Source: Companilactobacillus bobalius
GTDB lineage: Bacteria > Bacillota > Bacilli > Lactobacillales > Lactobacillaceae
Assembly (NCBI RefSeq): GCF_009764355.1
Contig: NZ_LNUA01000007.1
Coordinates: 1 to 16,323 of the forward strand
Direction: 5' to 3'
Length of the DNA: 16,323 bases
The translations under genes were made by a program, and so were the position numbers. Positions 6,598-14,046 of the stretch are shown here, one piece after another (position 1 is the first letter of the stretch; each line of letters begins with the position of its first letter). Under the pieces are notes generated by a model that was not told where the DNA came from, searched no databases, and was given only the letters and a program-made list of their open reading frames with translations.

Positions 6598-7443
6598 ATG
6601 AAAGATGTAAAACAACAATTATTAACTGGTGAACGCGCTTTGTTCAAAGCACATGATTTAAGAATTGAAAATTCGACGTTTGGAGACGGTGAGTCGCCCC
6701 TTAAAGAGAGTACTAATATTGAACTAGTACAAGCCATTTTTAAGTGGAAATATCCATTGTGGTATAGTGAGAAAGTGTTGGTTAATGACACCATTTTTGA
6801 AGAAATGGCCCGTTCGGGTATTTGGTACACCAGTGATATTCAAATTATGAACAGTACTTTTCAGGCACCAAAATCGTTTAGAAAATCCAACCAGATTAGA
6901 TTAAAACATGTGCATTTTTCTAATGCAGATGAAACACTTTGGAATTGTAGTGACATTTACATGTCCACAGTGGAGGCCGCTGGTAACTATTTTTGTATGA
7001 ATAGTCATAATATTATAGTTGATAAGCTTAGTTTGGTTGGTAATTATGGCTTTGACGGGGCTAAAAATGTTGAGATCCATGATTCAACTTTGATTACCAA
7101 GGATGCTTTCTGGAATTGTGAGAATGTCACGATTTATGATTCAAAAATTGTGGGAGAATATTTTGGCTGGAATTCTTCAAACATTAAACTAGTTAATTGC
7201 ACAATTGAAAGTGATCAAGGATTCTGTTATATGGATAACATTACGCTTGAAAATTGTGTATTAGTAAATACTAATCTAGCGTTTGAATACTGCACGAATA
7301 TCAATGCCGAAGTAAATTCAACGATTGAAAGTGTGAAGAATCCAATCAGTGGATACATTCATGCTAACCATATTCAGAAGGTCATTGCTGATGATGCTGA
7401 TATTATTACCACGAATATTAAAATTAGTGATGGTCAGGAATAG
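6598..7443 (+). CDS. DUF3737 family beta-helix protein
   Basis: A 281-residue protein recognised as DUF3737, a family common in lactobacilli and other Firmicutes. After an opening QQLLTGERALFKA segment it consists of short strand repeats of the right-handed beta-helix type with recurring motifs (NSTF, ETLWNC, DAFWNC, FGWNSSNI, TIESDQGF, VKNPISG). No signal peptide or membrane segment is visible, so it should be cytosolic. Function is unknown; the fold resembles pentapeptide-like or pectate-lyase-like solenoids. The ATG at 6598 was chosen because the family begins near here and AAGTGAT lies 7 bases upstream; GTG 6586 and ATG 6589 are alternatives. It is the last gene before a strong terminator. 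Why it is in a copper island is unclear. Confidence 0.88.
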   Translation: MKDVKQQLLTGERALFKAHDLRIENSTFGDGESPLKESTNIELVQAIFKWKYPLWYSEKVLVNDTIFEEMARSGIWYTSDIQIMNSTFQAPKSFRKSNQIRLKHVHFSNADETLWNCSDIYMSTVEAAGNYFCMNSHNIIVDKLSLVGNYGFDGAKNVEIHDSTLITKDAFWNCENVTIYDSKIVGEYFGWNSSNIKLVNCTIESDQGFCYMDNITLENCVLVNTNLAFEYCTNINAEVNSTIESVKNPISGYIHANHIQKVIADDADIITTNIKISDGQE

Positions 7444-7504
7444 CCGCTTTTACCGATTAAGTAGTTAACAGTGTGGGAAGCCAAGAAAAATATTTTTGTC
7501 GGCG

Positions 7505-7548
7505 TACTTAAAAGGACAGCAGGGGGAAACCTGCTGTCCTTTTAAGTA
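7505..7548. terminator. Strong terminator closing the copper island
   Basis: A 19-bp perfect stem (7505-7523 with 7530-7548, core AAAAGGACAGCAGG) around the six-base loop GGGAAA. The arms begin and end in A/T runs (CTTTTAAG), so it can act in both directions. It lies 60 bases after the DUF3737 stop and before the IS66 element. Confidence 0.85.
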
Positions 7549-7681
7549 TGCAATATTAAACTTTCAAATTTTAGATATTCATATGAAAATATGGTGGCAA
7601 ATAGTTTCTTAGCTTTTTAAGTACGTAAGCAGTAAATAACAGACCGTGTTGATTTATGTTTTACAGATTATTTCCAATACA

Positions 7682-7732
7682 AAAAGAGTGTTCTAAACTT
7701 CTCGATTTTTGAGAAGTTTAGAACACTCTTTT
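7682..7732 (-). terminator. Terminator of the IS66 operon
   Basis: A 22-bp perfect stem (7682-7703 with 7711-7732) with a seven-base loop lies 11 bases past the tnpC stop. Read on the - strand the descending arm ends in CTCTTTTTG. It would end the transposition operon and also block transcription entering from the copper side. Confidence 0.85.
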
Positions 7733-7743
7733 CCTTTTTCAGT

Positions 7744-9291
7744 TTATGCGGCGAACGTCGTCGCCTGGGCCTCATTATTGTCTTTCCGTTGGCCCATATT
7801 TTGCTGTCTTCGATAATTCCATGGCAAATAAGCCTCCAACTCTTCCGATTTTGGAAATGCTGGCAGAATCGTTGAAGCTTTTAATAAATCCGTCAAATAT
7901 TGACGCGGATCTATATGATTGGCCTTGGCGCTTTCAATAAACGTCATCCAAATAGCGGTTGCTTCAGCGCCTTGCGTACTTGTGCTGAACAACCAGTTTT
8001 TTCGCCCAATCACCAGACTCTTCATGTTACGCTCAGCCGCATTATTGCTCCAATCAATGGCACCATCATTGATAATCCGGTCGAGATACGGCCGCTGCTT
8101 TTGAGCATAGACGATGGCCTTGCCTAGACGAGACTGTGGTAAGACCTCGGTACGATCAATCAGACGCCAAAAGCGTTTGAGAACTTTTCTCAAGCGACTA
8201 CGACGTCGCCGACGACGTACTCGTGGTGAATAGGCTTGCCATTCCCGTTCTAGGGCGAACATCTCGTCAATCAAGTGAAGCAGATTGTCAGCTCCCTTGA
8301 TATGTGACTGAGATGCATCATAGAACTTACGCCGAACATGAGCCCAACAACCTGTGCGGTGAACGCTATTTCCAAGTAGGTTGTACCCACTATACCCATC
8401 ACATTGTAAAACGCCTAGATATCCTTCATACAAGGATTGGGCAAAGACACCAGAACGTGTGGTACCATAAGCATAATAGACAATGGGATTTGGTTGTTTG
8501 ATTGGTGTTCGCGCCACCCACATGTAAGACCTTGATGTCGCGGCTTTACCAGGTTCTCTCAGAACTTCGATTGGAGTTTCATCACCTTGCAGGTGATGAG
8601 CCGAGCACAAGTGCCAATGAATTTCCTCATAGAGGGGTAATAGCTGTTGAGCAGATTTGTTAACCCAATTAGCCAAGGTAGCTTCTGATGTCTGATAACC
8701 TAAACGACGAATCCCAGATAGTTGCCGATATAGCGGTACCCCCAAGACAAATTTATCATGTATAATTTCTGCCACTAGGGAGACCGAAGCCAAACTATGT
8801 GGGAACAAGGCCGGTGGCACCAATGGCTTGAACAAACCAGATGTTGCCGTATCATGAGCACATTGTTCACACTTATAAGTTTGCTCGTAGATTTTCTCCA
8901 GATATGCACGGGCAGGAATGAAATGAAATTCTTCTCGGACGTATCTTGTCCCAATCGGCTTGATGCCTGAATGTCCTGCTGGACATTTACCATCAGCTGT
9001 TTTAATGATGGTTACGCGTACTGGGACCTTTGAATCTACTTTTTCTCGCCGCGTCTTTTTCTTTGATTTCTTTGGCCGTACTTGATTTGACGCGGAGCTG
9101 CTTTGGTCTCCAGTTTGCTCTGGTTCGTTAAAAACACTATTTTCTTTCTCAAATAGTGACGTTTGATTAGGATTTAATACTTCGGATTTATGATCAAATA
9201 GTTTTCGCCTAAGATAGGCAATCTGTTCCTGAAGCCCCTTATTTTCTGCTTTGAGCTTGCGAATGATTTGATCCTTTTCTGATTCTGCCAT
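7744..9291 (-). CDS. tnpC: IS66 family transposase TnpC
   Basis: A 515-residue DDE transposase of IS66 type. It has an N-terminal leucine-rich coiled coil (EKDQIIRKLKAENKGLQEQ), a basic linker, a Cys-rich zinc-binding region (CPAGH ... CEQCA), then the catalytic domain with LQGDETP, LQCDGYSGY and NNAAERNMK supplying the two Asp and the Glu, and the usual C-terminal region (WMTFIESAKANHIDP). The ATG at 9291 is preferred: AAGGAGG sits 8 bases upstream, whereas the GTG at 9300 overlaps that binding site. The reading frame is intact, so the element may still be active. Length fits the family, about 500-530 residues. Confidence 0.95.
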   Translation of the reverse strand: MAESEKDQIIRKLKAENKGLQEQIAYLRRKLFDHKSEVLNPNQTSLFEKENSVFNEPEQTGDQSSSASNQVRPKKSKKKTRREKVDSKVPVRVTIIKTADGKCPAGHSGIKPIGTRYVREEFHFIPARAYLEKIYEQTYKCEQCAHDTATSGLFKPLVPPALFPHSLASVSLVAEIIHDKFVLGVPLYRQLSGIRRLGYQTSEATLANWVNKSAQQLLPLYEEIHWHLCSAHHLQGDETPIEVLREPGKAATSRSYMWVARTPIKQPNPIVYYAYGTTRSGVFAQSLYEGYLGVLQCDGYSGYNLLGNSVHRTGCWAHVRRKFYDASQSHIKGADNLLHLIDEMFALEREWQAYSPRVRRRRRRSRLRKVLKRFWRLIDRTEVLPQSRLGKAIVYAQKQRPYLDRIINDGAIDWSNNAAERNMKSLVIGRKNWLFSTSTQGAEATAIWMTFIESAKANHIDPRQYLTDLLKASTILPAFPKSEELEAYLPWNYRRQQNMGQRKDNNEAQATTFAA

Positions 9292-9362
9292 GGGTGTCAC
9301 CTCCTTGATGTAAGATTATTATCATTGAGTTTACCACTCATTTTCCAAACTAGAAAGCACTT

Positions 9363-9710
9363 TCAATGTCCTGGAGGGCAGACTTTATGAACCGTCGAAT
9401 CTAACGCCCAACCACTCAATAAGCGAACAAGCTGACGCGGGTCCAATCTGCGAATTGCAAGCTGATTGGTCGGCCATTGTAGATGGCCATTTTCTAACCG
9501 TTTATATAATAGTAAGAAGCCGTCGCCATCCCAATAGAGGGCTTTGAAGCGGTCTTTGCGTGTACCACAAAAGAGATACAGTGCTTGCGAGTATGGATCC
9601 AAATCGTACTGCTCCTGGACGATACCCGCGAGTCCATCGATACCTTTTCGCAAATCAGTCTTACCACAAACTAGGTAGATTTGTTCGATTTTGCTGGTAT
9701 CAATGATCAT
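9363..9710 (-). CDS. tnpB: IS66 accessory protein TnpB
   Basis: A 115-residue IS66 Orf2-like protein, required with TnpA and TnpC for transposition in this family. Recognisable motifs are YLVCGKTDLRKGIDGLA near the N-terminus and LFCGTRKDRFKALYWDGDGFLLLYKRLE in the middle. Its start overlaps the tnpA end by 11 bases, indicating translational coupling. About 70 bases separate its stop from tnpC, which has its own ribosome binding site. Confidence 0.93.
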   Translation of the reverse strand: MIIDTSKIEQIYLVCGKTDLRKGIDGLAGIVQEQYDLDPYSQALYLFCGTRKDRFKALYWDGDGFLLLYKRLENGHLQWPTNQLAIRRLDPRQLVRLLSGWALDSTVHKVCPPGH

Positions 9711-9882
9711 GTGGGAACACCGCCTTCATGACGGCATCGAGGATATACCCGTTGACATGGTTGTAAACAATAACTGATTTATTGCCATCAACTTTGATTT
9801 GTAGCGCTTTGACGGGTCCAGAAGCTGGGGCTTCTGTTGTCCGACCGACTTTCACTTGCACGATTTCTGGTTGTTCATCCAT
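9700..9882 (-). CDS. tnpA: IS66 accessory protein TnpA (short)
   Basis: A 60-residue protein at the head of the IS66 operon. It is shorter than the TnpA of many Gram-negative IS66 elements (over 100 residues) and lacks an obvious helix-turn-helix; the motif KALQIKVDGNKSVIVYNHVNG is typical of the short form in Firmicutes. The ATG at 9882 has GAGG about 9 bases upstream; a GTG at 9891 falls too near that site. The role is inferred from its position before tnpB. Confidence 0.8.
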   Translation of the reverse strand: MDEQPEIVQVKVGRTTEAPASGPVKALQIKVDGNKSVIVYNHVNGYILDAVMKAVFPHDH

Positions 9883-10046
9883 CAAAAACACCTCACCAAT
9901 TTATTTGATGAGGTAATCATAATCCATATGGCGGCCACAGGAAATACGGTCGGTTATTTACTGCTTACTTTTAAATTAGGGCCTAGTACTTTTGGAATGG
10001 AAATACTTTCCAACACCAAAAATTCTAGACCCGATATTATTACCCT

Positions 10047-10083
10047 AAAAACGAGTACCCGGTAATACTGGGTACTCGTTTTT
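10047..10083. terminator. Terminator-like hairpin upstream of gshA
   Basis: A 14-bp perfect stem (AAAAACGAGTACCC with its complement) around a nine-base loop, followed by T's on the + strand (seven in all) and also preceded by A's. No complete gene lies between the IS66 tip (9968) and this hairpin, so the gene it once terminated has probably been lost or replaced by IS66. Confidence 0.75.
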
Positions 10084-10223
10084 TTGATCCTTTGGATGAT
10101 CAAGCAGGGACGCGCGGAAACTCATTTCGTAATGGTAAGTCAGCTAAATAATAGGTCATAATCAGTGAACCAAGGTCGGGACTATGCTACGATAAATTTA
10201 GATTGAATCAGCGAGGTGAGTGG

Positions 10224-11462
10224 ATGGAGTGGCAACAATTATTAATGGAAAATACGGCGTTGATCAATGCACAGATTGTTCAGATTGGGCTGGAACGGGA
10301 AGGCCAGCGGGTAACGGTGACCGGTCATTTGGCGGATACGGCATTATCACCAACACTTATCATCGAGTTGTCCGGCCTGCAACGGGACTTTGCGGAGACA
10401 CAGTTGGAGTTAGTCACCCAACCGCAAGCAAGTGCGGTTGCTGCGTTGCACGCCTTAACGATGCTCACACAACAAGTCCGGCAAAGGCTTCTGCCTGAAC
10501 TGATTTGGCCGCTAAGCATGCTGCCCACACTTCCACGAGAAGACCGGGATATTCCAATTGCTAAGTTGGATGCGGCCGCTGTCGCCTATCGACAAGGACT
10601 TGCTCACCGCTATGGCCGACGACGTCAAATGTTGTCAGGTGTTCACTGTAATGTGAGCTTAGCGGCTAGTCTGATGATGGGATTGTATCAGGCCCAGACA
10701 GATAGTCGTGATTTCACTACCTTTCAAAATCGCTGTTACCTGCACATTGCGCAGAATTATTTGCACTATCGCTGGCTACTGACGTATCTTTATGGCTGCT
10801 CACCACGCTGCTGGCCACAGTCTGGTCTTACGCCACCAGCCCAGCCCGTTCGAAGCTTACGCAACAGTTCTAGCGGGTATACCAATCGGCCGGGTGTTAC
10901 GGTCTCGTACGCGTCGTTAAATGACTATTGTCAAACACTGCAAGCGGCCGTTGATAATGGAAAATTAAGTGCGACCAAGGAATTTTACGGTCAGGTTCGA
11001 TTGCGTCATGCCGGTGGTCATTCACAACTATGTCAGAATGGGATTCAATACTTGGAATTACGTAACTTAGACCTGAACCCATGGGCCGGTGCGGGCGTTG
11101 ATCTGTCCCAACTGACCTGCTTAACGTGGTTCGTTTTACTGATGCTCTGGTTACCAGTGCCAGCTAGTACGGATAATTGGATTCAGGCGGGTCAGCGCGC
11201 CAACGAACAAGTTGCCATCGAAACCCCCATGCAAGTGACTCGACAGCTAACTGAAGGCGAACAACTAGCTGACGCGCTACAAACTATGGCTACCAGTTTA
11301 CATCAACCACACGCGTTGCAAGTCGCCCAACATATCTTAACTAGTCTGCACGACCCGGCCAACACACTCGCGGCCCGCTGGGAACAACAAACAAACGATT
11401 CGCTCGAACGTGCAACCCAACTTGCACTCCAGCTGGCTGCGACACCACATTTTAATGCTTGA
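10224..11462 (+). CDS. gshA: Glutamate-cysteine ligase
   Basis: A 412-residue enzyme of the gamma-glutamylcysteine synthetase family, which joins glutamate and cysteine with ATP in the first step of glutathione synthesis. Family landmarks are GLEREGQRV near the start, DFAETQLELVT, RYGRRRQMLSGVHCN (about 130-142; the usual HYN or HFN is HCN here, H141) and YLELRNLDLNPW (E278, R280). It is shorter than the E. coli enzyme of about 518 residues, but conserved motifs run from start to end and no break was found. The ATG at 10224 has GAGGTGAG just upstream; a TTG at 10203 is less likely. No glutathione synthetase domain or gene follows. Its GC content is visibly above that of the copper genes, which suggests a different origin. 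It lies between IS66 and IS6 elements. Confidence 0.88.
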   Translation: MEWQQLLMENTALINAQIVQIGLEREGQRVTVTGHLADTALSPTLIIELSGLQRDFAETQLELVTQPQASAVAALHALTMLTQQVRQRLLPELIWPLSMLPTLPREDRDIPIAKLDAAAVAYRQGLAHRYGRRRQMLSGVHCNVSLAASLMMGLYQAQTDSRDFTTFQNRCYLHIAQNYLHYRWLLTYLYGCSPRCWPQSGLTPPAQPVRSLRNSSSGYTNRPGVTVSYASLNDYCQTLQAAVDNGKLSATKEFYGQVRLRHAGGHSQLCQNGIQYLELRNLDLNPWAGAGVDLSQLTCLTWFVLLMLWLPVPASTDNWIQAGQRANEQVAIETPMQVTRQLTEGEQLADALQTMATSLHQPHALQVAQHILTSLHDPANTLAARWEQQTNDSLERATQLALQLAATPHFNA

Positions 11463-11612
11463 ATATACTGAAATCGGCGTACACACGTGTTGGCACGTTA
11501 GGACGCACATCGGCGGACGAACAACAAACCAACTAATAAGGGTTCTGGTGCAAATTTTCCTCGCTGACTTGATTTTAGTATACTTGGTACCAAGAAACGA
11601 GGGATTGCGCGC

Positions 11613-12296
11613 ATGAATCACTTTAAGGGACGCCACTTTCAAAAGGACATCATCTTAGTAGCCGTTGGCTACTACTTCAGATTTAATTTGAGTTATCGTG
11701 ATGTCGTTGAGATTTTACGTGATCGTGGAATTACTGTTCATCATACAACGATTATGCGCTGGGTTCATCACTACGGACCAATCTTTCAGGTGTTGTGGCG
11801 TCGGCATAAACATTCAGCTTCTCAAAGTTGGCGAGTGGATGAGACTTACATCAAGGTTAAAGGTCAATGGTGCTATTTGTATCGCGCCATTGACAATCAG
11901 GGATTAACGCTAGACTTTGAGTTACGTAAACATCGTGATTATCAGTCCGCTTACCATTTCTTGAAACGATTATTTACGACCGATGGTCGTCCCCATTGTT
12001 TGGTAACTGACCAATATGGTGGAACTTTAAAAGCCATTAAGCAAGTGATTAAAGACGGCTTATTGGAGAAAGCAAATCACGAATGTTCCAAATATCGCAA
12101 TAATCTAATTGAGCAAGACCATCGATTCATTAAAAGACATCGGGTTCGCTCAGCTGGTTTTCAAACCATCCGAACTGCCGCTAAAACTTTAGCCGGGGTT
12201 GAAGTTGTCTATGCGATTCGAAAAGAAACCCGAAGAAATGGTAGTTTCTTCGGGTTTTCAGTAACCGCTGAATTGAAGCAATTATTGATAGCGTAA
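11613..12296 (+). CDS. IS6 family transposase
   Basis: A 227-residue DDE transposase related to ISS1 and IS1216-type enzymes. It has the N-terminal helix-turn-helix region (YRDVVEILRDRGITVHHTTIMRW), then WRVDETYIKVKG (first Asp), LVTDQYGGT (second Asp) and NNLIEQDHR (Glu), with the conserved tail FFGFSV. Length and all three catalytic residues are normal, so it should be functional. IS6 elements move by replicative transposition and fuse replicons, which fits the mosaic surroundings. Confidence 0.95.
   Translation: MNHFKGRHFQKDIILVAVGYYFRFNLSYRDVVEILRDRGITVHHTTIMRWVHHYGPIFQVLWRRHKHSASQSWRVDETYIKVKGQWCYLYRAIDNQGLTLDFELRKHRDYQSAYHFLKRLFTTDGRPHCLVTDQYGGTLKAIKQVIKDGLLEKANHECSKYRNNLIEQDHRFIKRHRVRSAGFQTIRTAAKTLAGVEVVYAIRKETRRNGSFFGFSVTAELKQLLIA
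12226..12257 (+). repeat. Hairpin inside the 3' end of the IS6 transposase gene
   Basis: A 13-bp perfect stem (AAACCCGAAGAAA with its complement) and six-base loop, followed by one further T (TTTT in all) and lying within codons for RRNGSFFGF. It resembles a weak terminator within coding sequence, or an RNA structure tied to the conserved C-terminal codons. Confidence 0.6.
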
Positions 12297-12321
12297 GCTG
12301 TCAATATCCAAGAAAAGTTAG

Positions 12322-12969
12322 TTAATGTGCATTTGTTTTAAATTTTGCACCAGAACCCTTTTGAGTATCTTTTTGCTCTAGACTGTGTGACTGGGTTCTA
12401 GTGTGGGCATCATATAATTTTATTTTGTGATGTTGTTGATCAGTAAGGTATATATTTTGATTGATCAATGTTAATCCATGTTTAGGATCGCTTTTAATAC
12501 GAAATACGACTTCTTTTGAGCCAAATGGACTATGGGTTTGTTGGCCATTAATCTGGACATTGTCTTTATTAATATTATAACCGTAGGCACTTCCATTGCT
12601 GTTGTTGTACTGAGTGAAAGCACCGCCGCTATAACTGGCAAAGGTGGGCTTTAATTTGCCATATAGGTAAAAAGTAGGTTTTCCATTTTCCATGGCGAAA
12701 AATGTATTGTAGATTTTGACATCTTGAATATGCAAGTCATCAAGCTGATTGCTCCAAAAGTTTAGTCCTAAAAACAATAAAATAGTTGCCAACAATAGGC
12801 CTAAATACTTTAAAATGCTGATACTTTTTCTGTAAAGAGTGCTTTTCATAATAATATCTTTTCTCAAAAGTTTATCTTGACCTAAGAGCTCGTCAATACT
12901 GATATCAAATATTTTACTGAGTAGTATTAATTTATCGATATCGGGATAACTTTTATTTAGTTCCCACTT
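12322..12969 (-). pseudogene. XRE-type membrane-linked regulator, cut at both ends by insertion sequences
   Basis: The - strand reading frame is open from the IS5 tip to a stop inside the IS6 tip. The first part (SKWELNKSYPDIDKL, then LLSKIFDISIDELLG) is the C-terminal half of an XRE-type helix-turn-helix; the recognition-helix part before it is missing. It continues through a linker, a membrane helix (YLGLLLATILLFLGLNFW) and an extracytoplasmic region rich in Asn, Gln and Gly. The last eleven residues (GSGAKFKTNAH) come from the IS6 end. Translation from a TTG at 12867 or ATG at 12849 could still make a membrane protein without the DNA-binding domain. The target of the original regulator is unknown. 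Confidence 0.75.
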
Positions 12970-12978
12970 AGAAGCTGT

Positions 12979-13778
12979 TTAGTATCTTTTAAGAAGTAGC
13001 CTGATAAAAGCTAACGAAACCATCATGAGACTAGTGTTGAGCTTACGCTCACAGTTACGCCATAAACGGTGATAATTTCCCAACCAACTAAATGAACGTT
13101 CAATGAGCCACCGTTGGGGGATAACCGAAAATTGGTGTAACTCATTTCTTTTAACGACGATTACCTTGGCTGACGTTAAACTGCTAATCTCATTAGCAAA
13201 ATTTTGGCCGGTATAACCACTATCAACCATCATGGTTCGAACCAATTTAAACTGCTCTAAATTAAGGGTAACGAGTGCAATCGCCCCGTCACGATCAGTG
13301 ATGTTAGCCCGGGTAATATGGATCGCTTGCGGGAAGCCATTGATGTCGACGGCTAAATGCCGTTTAATTCCCGAGATCTTCTTGCCACCATCGTAACCCT
13401 TATTTTCAGCGGTAGCGGTGTTCTTGATACTTTGGGCATCTAAAATGACGAACGAAGTTCGGGCTGATCGCCCTTGCCTTAATCGTCGATCAGCGACAAT
13501 TTTTTTAAAACCTGAGTTAATAAAGCTGGTTTATCAGGGGTGGGGGCTTTCGACCAATTCATCCAATAGTAGTAAACAGTGGACCACTTTGGAAAATCAG
13601 CCGGCAAATCACGCCAAGTACAACCATTTTTAAGGACATAGAGCATGGCACAGAAGATATCATAAGGATCAATGTGTTTTGGATGAGTTCGTTTTCTTGA
13701 AGCTTCCAGATCCTGGCGGATCAAATCGAATTGTTGCCGAGAAATATCGCTTTGGTAATGATGACTAAAATGTTGCAT
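12979..13778 (-). CDS. IS5-family transposase OrfAB made by -1 frameshift
   Basis: The full transposase, about 266 residues, needs a -1 frameshift from OrfA to OrfB at seven A's (13500-13506). The OrfB part reads on from KKIVADRRLRQG without a stop and holds FVILDAQSIKN (first Asp), MMVDSGYTG (second Asp) and ERSFSWLGNYHRL (Glu), ending LLLKRY. All catalytic residues are therefore intact once the frames are joined. OrfB has no convincing start of its own. Confidence 0.85.
13479..13778 (-). CDS. IS5-family OrfA (DUF4096-type N-terminal part of transposase)
   Basis: A 99-residue protein that ends in the 0 frame shortly after the slippery site. It carries the typical IS5 N-terminal domain (DPYDIFCAMLYVLKNGCTWRDLPADFPKWSTVYYYW). 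GGTGATC lies just before its ATG, matching the extended anti-Shine-Dalgarno pairing. Produced without frameshift it would be a short DNA-binding product that may limit transposition, as known for other frameshifting elements. Confidence 0.88.
   Translation of the reverse strand: MQHFSHHYQSDISRQQFDLIRQDLEASRKRTHPKHIDPYDIFCAMLYVLKNGCTWRDLPADFPKWSTVYYYWMNWSKAPTPDKPALLTQVLKKLSLIDD
13500..13506 (-). promoter_or_regulatory. A-AAA-AAA slippery heptamer for -1 frameshifting
   Basis: On the - strand the OrfA codons read TTA AAA AAA TTG. The seven A's lie in the X-XXY-YYZ phase required for -1 slippage, which moves ribosomes into the OrfB frame (ATT GTC GCT GAT). A_AAA_AAA is the most efficient known class in bacterial insertion sequences. 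Confidence 0.8.
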
Positions 13779-13850
13779 ATGATCACCAACTTTTTTGACA
13801 GTAGTTTATCAAATTATTGGGTCAAAATCAAAGATACTAAACAGCTTCTA

Positions 13851-14046
13851 AGGGCGTGTGGCATGCTTTATATTGTAGAATTCATATTTTCCTAAGAAGC
13901 GAGAAGCCCAGCATAGCGCTCTTCATTTTTGGTTTGATTGATTGTTTTTGATAAATTTGAATAAGTTAACCTCATCACGATTACTTTTGCCAGTACTATC
14001 ATCAAAAAAGACAAAGACAAAATAGTGTGTCCCTTGGTGACATGTA
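13851..14046 (-). other. Remnant region downstream of the AbrB-like gene
   Basis: About 200 bases without a convincing gene. On the - strand one frame after the antitoxin reads TCHQGTHYFVFVFFDDSTG and continues through NRDEVNLFKFIKNN to a stop at 13923, without its own start codon; it could be the decayed or cut partner of the antitoxin, but it matches no toxin family I recognise. The last 70 bases before the IS5 tip hold nothing identifiable. Confidence 0.35.

Larger units (their letters stand above)
7625..9968 (-). mobile_element. Complete IS66-family insertion sequence
   Basis: A 2344-bp element bounded by 26-base inverted repeats (7625-7650 and 9943-9968) that differ at two positions and begin GTAAGCAGTAAATAAC, the GTAA start typical of IS66. 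It carries tnpA, tnpB and tnpC on the - strand and its own terminator near the left end. IS66 elements normally make an 8-bp target duplication; the flanks here (TTAAGTAC on the left, TTTTAAAT on the right) do not match, pointing to a later deletion or recombination. Confidence 0.88.
11540..12358 (+). mobile_element. Complete IS6-family insertion sequence
   Basis: An 819-bp element with near-perfect terminal inverted repeats beginning GGGTTCTGGTGCAAA (11540-11558 and 12340-12358). One intact transposase lies inside on the + strand. IS6 elements make 8-bp duplications, but the flanks (ACTAATAA and TTTTGAGT) differ, so it probably caused an adjacent deletion or cointegrate event. It cuts into the 3' end of a regulator gene on its right. 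Confidence 0.9.
12971..13848 (-). mobile_element. Complete IS5-family insertion sequence
   Basis: An 878-bp element with 19-base perfect terminal inverted repeats beginning GAAGCTGTTTAGTATC (12971-12989 and 13830-13848), flanked on both sides by TA; the symmetry even extends to CTTA/TAAG. The transposase is in two overlapping frames on the - strand, as in IS427-like members of IS5. The XRE gene on its right-hand side as read on the - strand does not continue on the other side, so more than a simple insertion occurred. Confidence 0.88.

Noticed and set aside
9291..9300. GTG start for TnpC at 9300
   Set aside because: The GTG overlaps the AAGGAGG site, whereas the ATG at 9291 has ideal spacing.
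7617..9976. 8-bp target duplication around IS66
   Set aside because: The flanks TTAAGTAC and TTTTAAAT share only a few A/T bases and do not form a direct repeat.
10220..10498. A 92-codon frame overlapping the start of gshA
   Set aside because: It is out of frame with a protein that has clear glutamate-cysteine ligase motifs; the same binding site serves gshA.
12960..13860. Rejoining the XRE gene across the IS5 element
   Set aside because: Removing the element and one TA gives an open frame but the upstream residues (MPHALKWE) do not resemble the expected helix-turn-helix, so the gene was not simply split.
13923..14046. A MazF/PemK toxin after the AbrB-like gene
   Set aside because: The frame lacks a start codon and none of the conserved MazF/PemK motifs are present.
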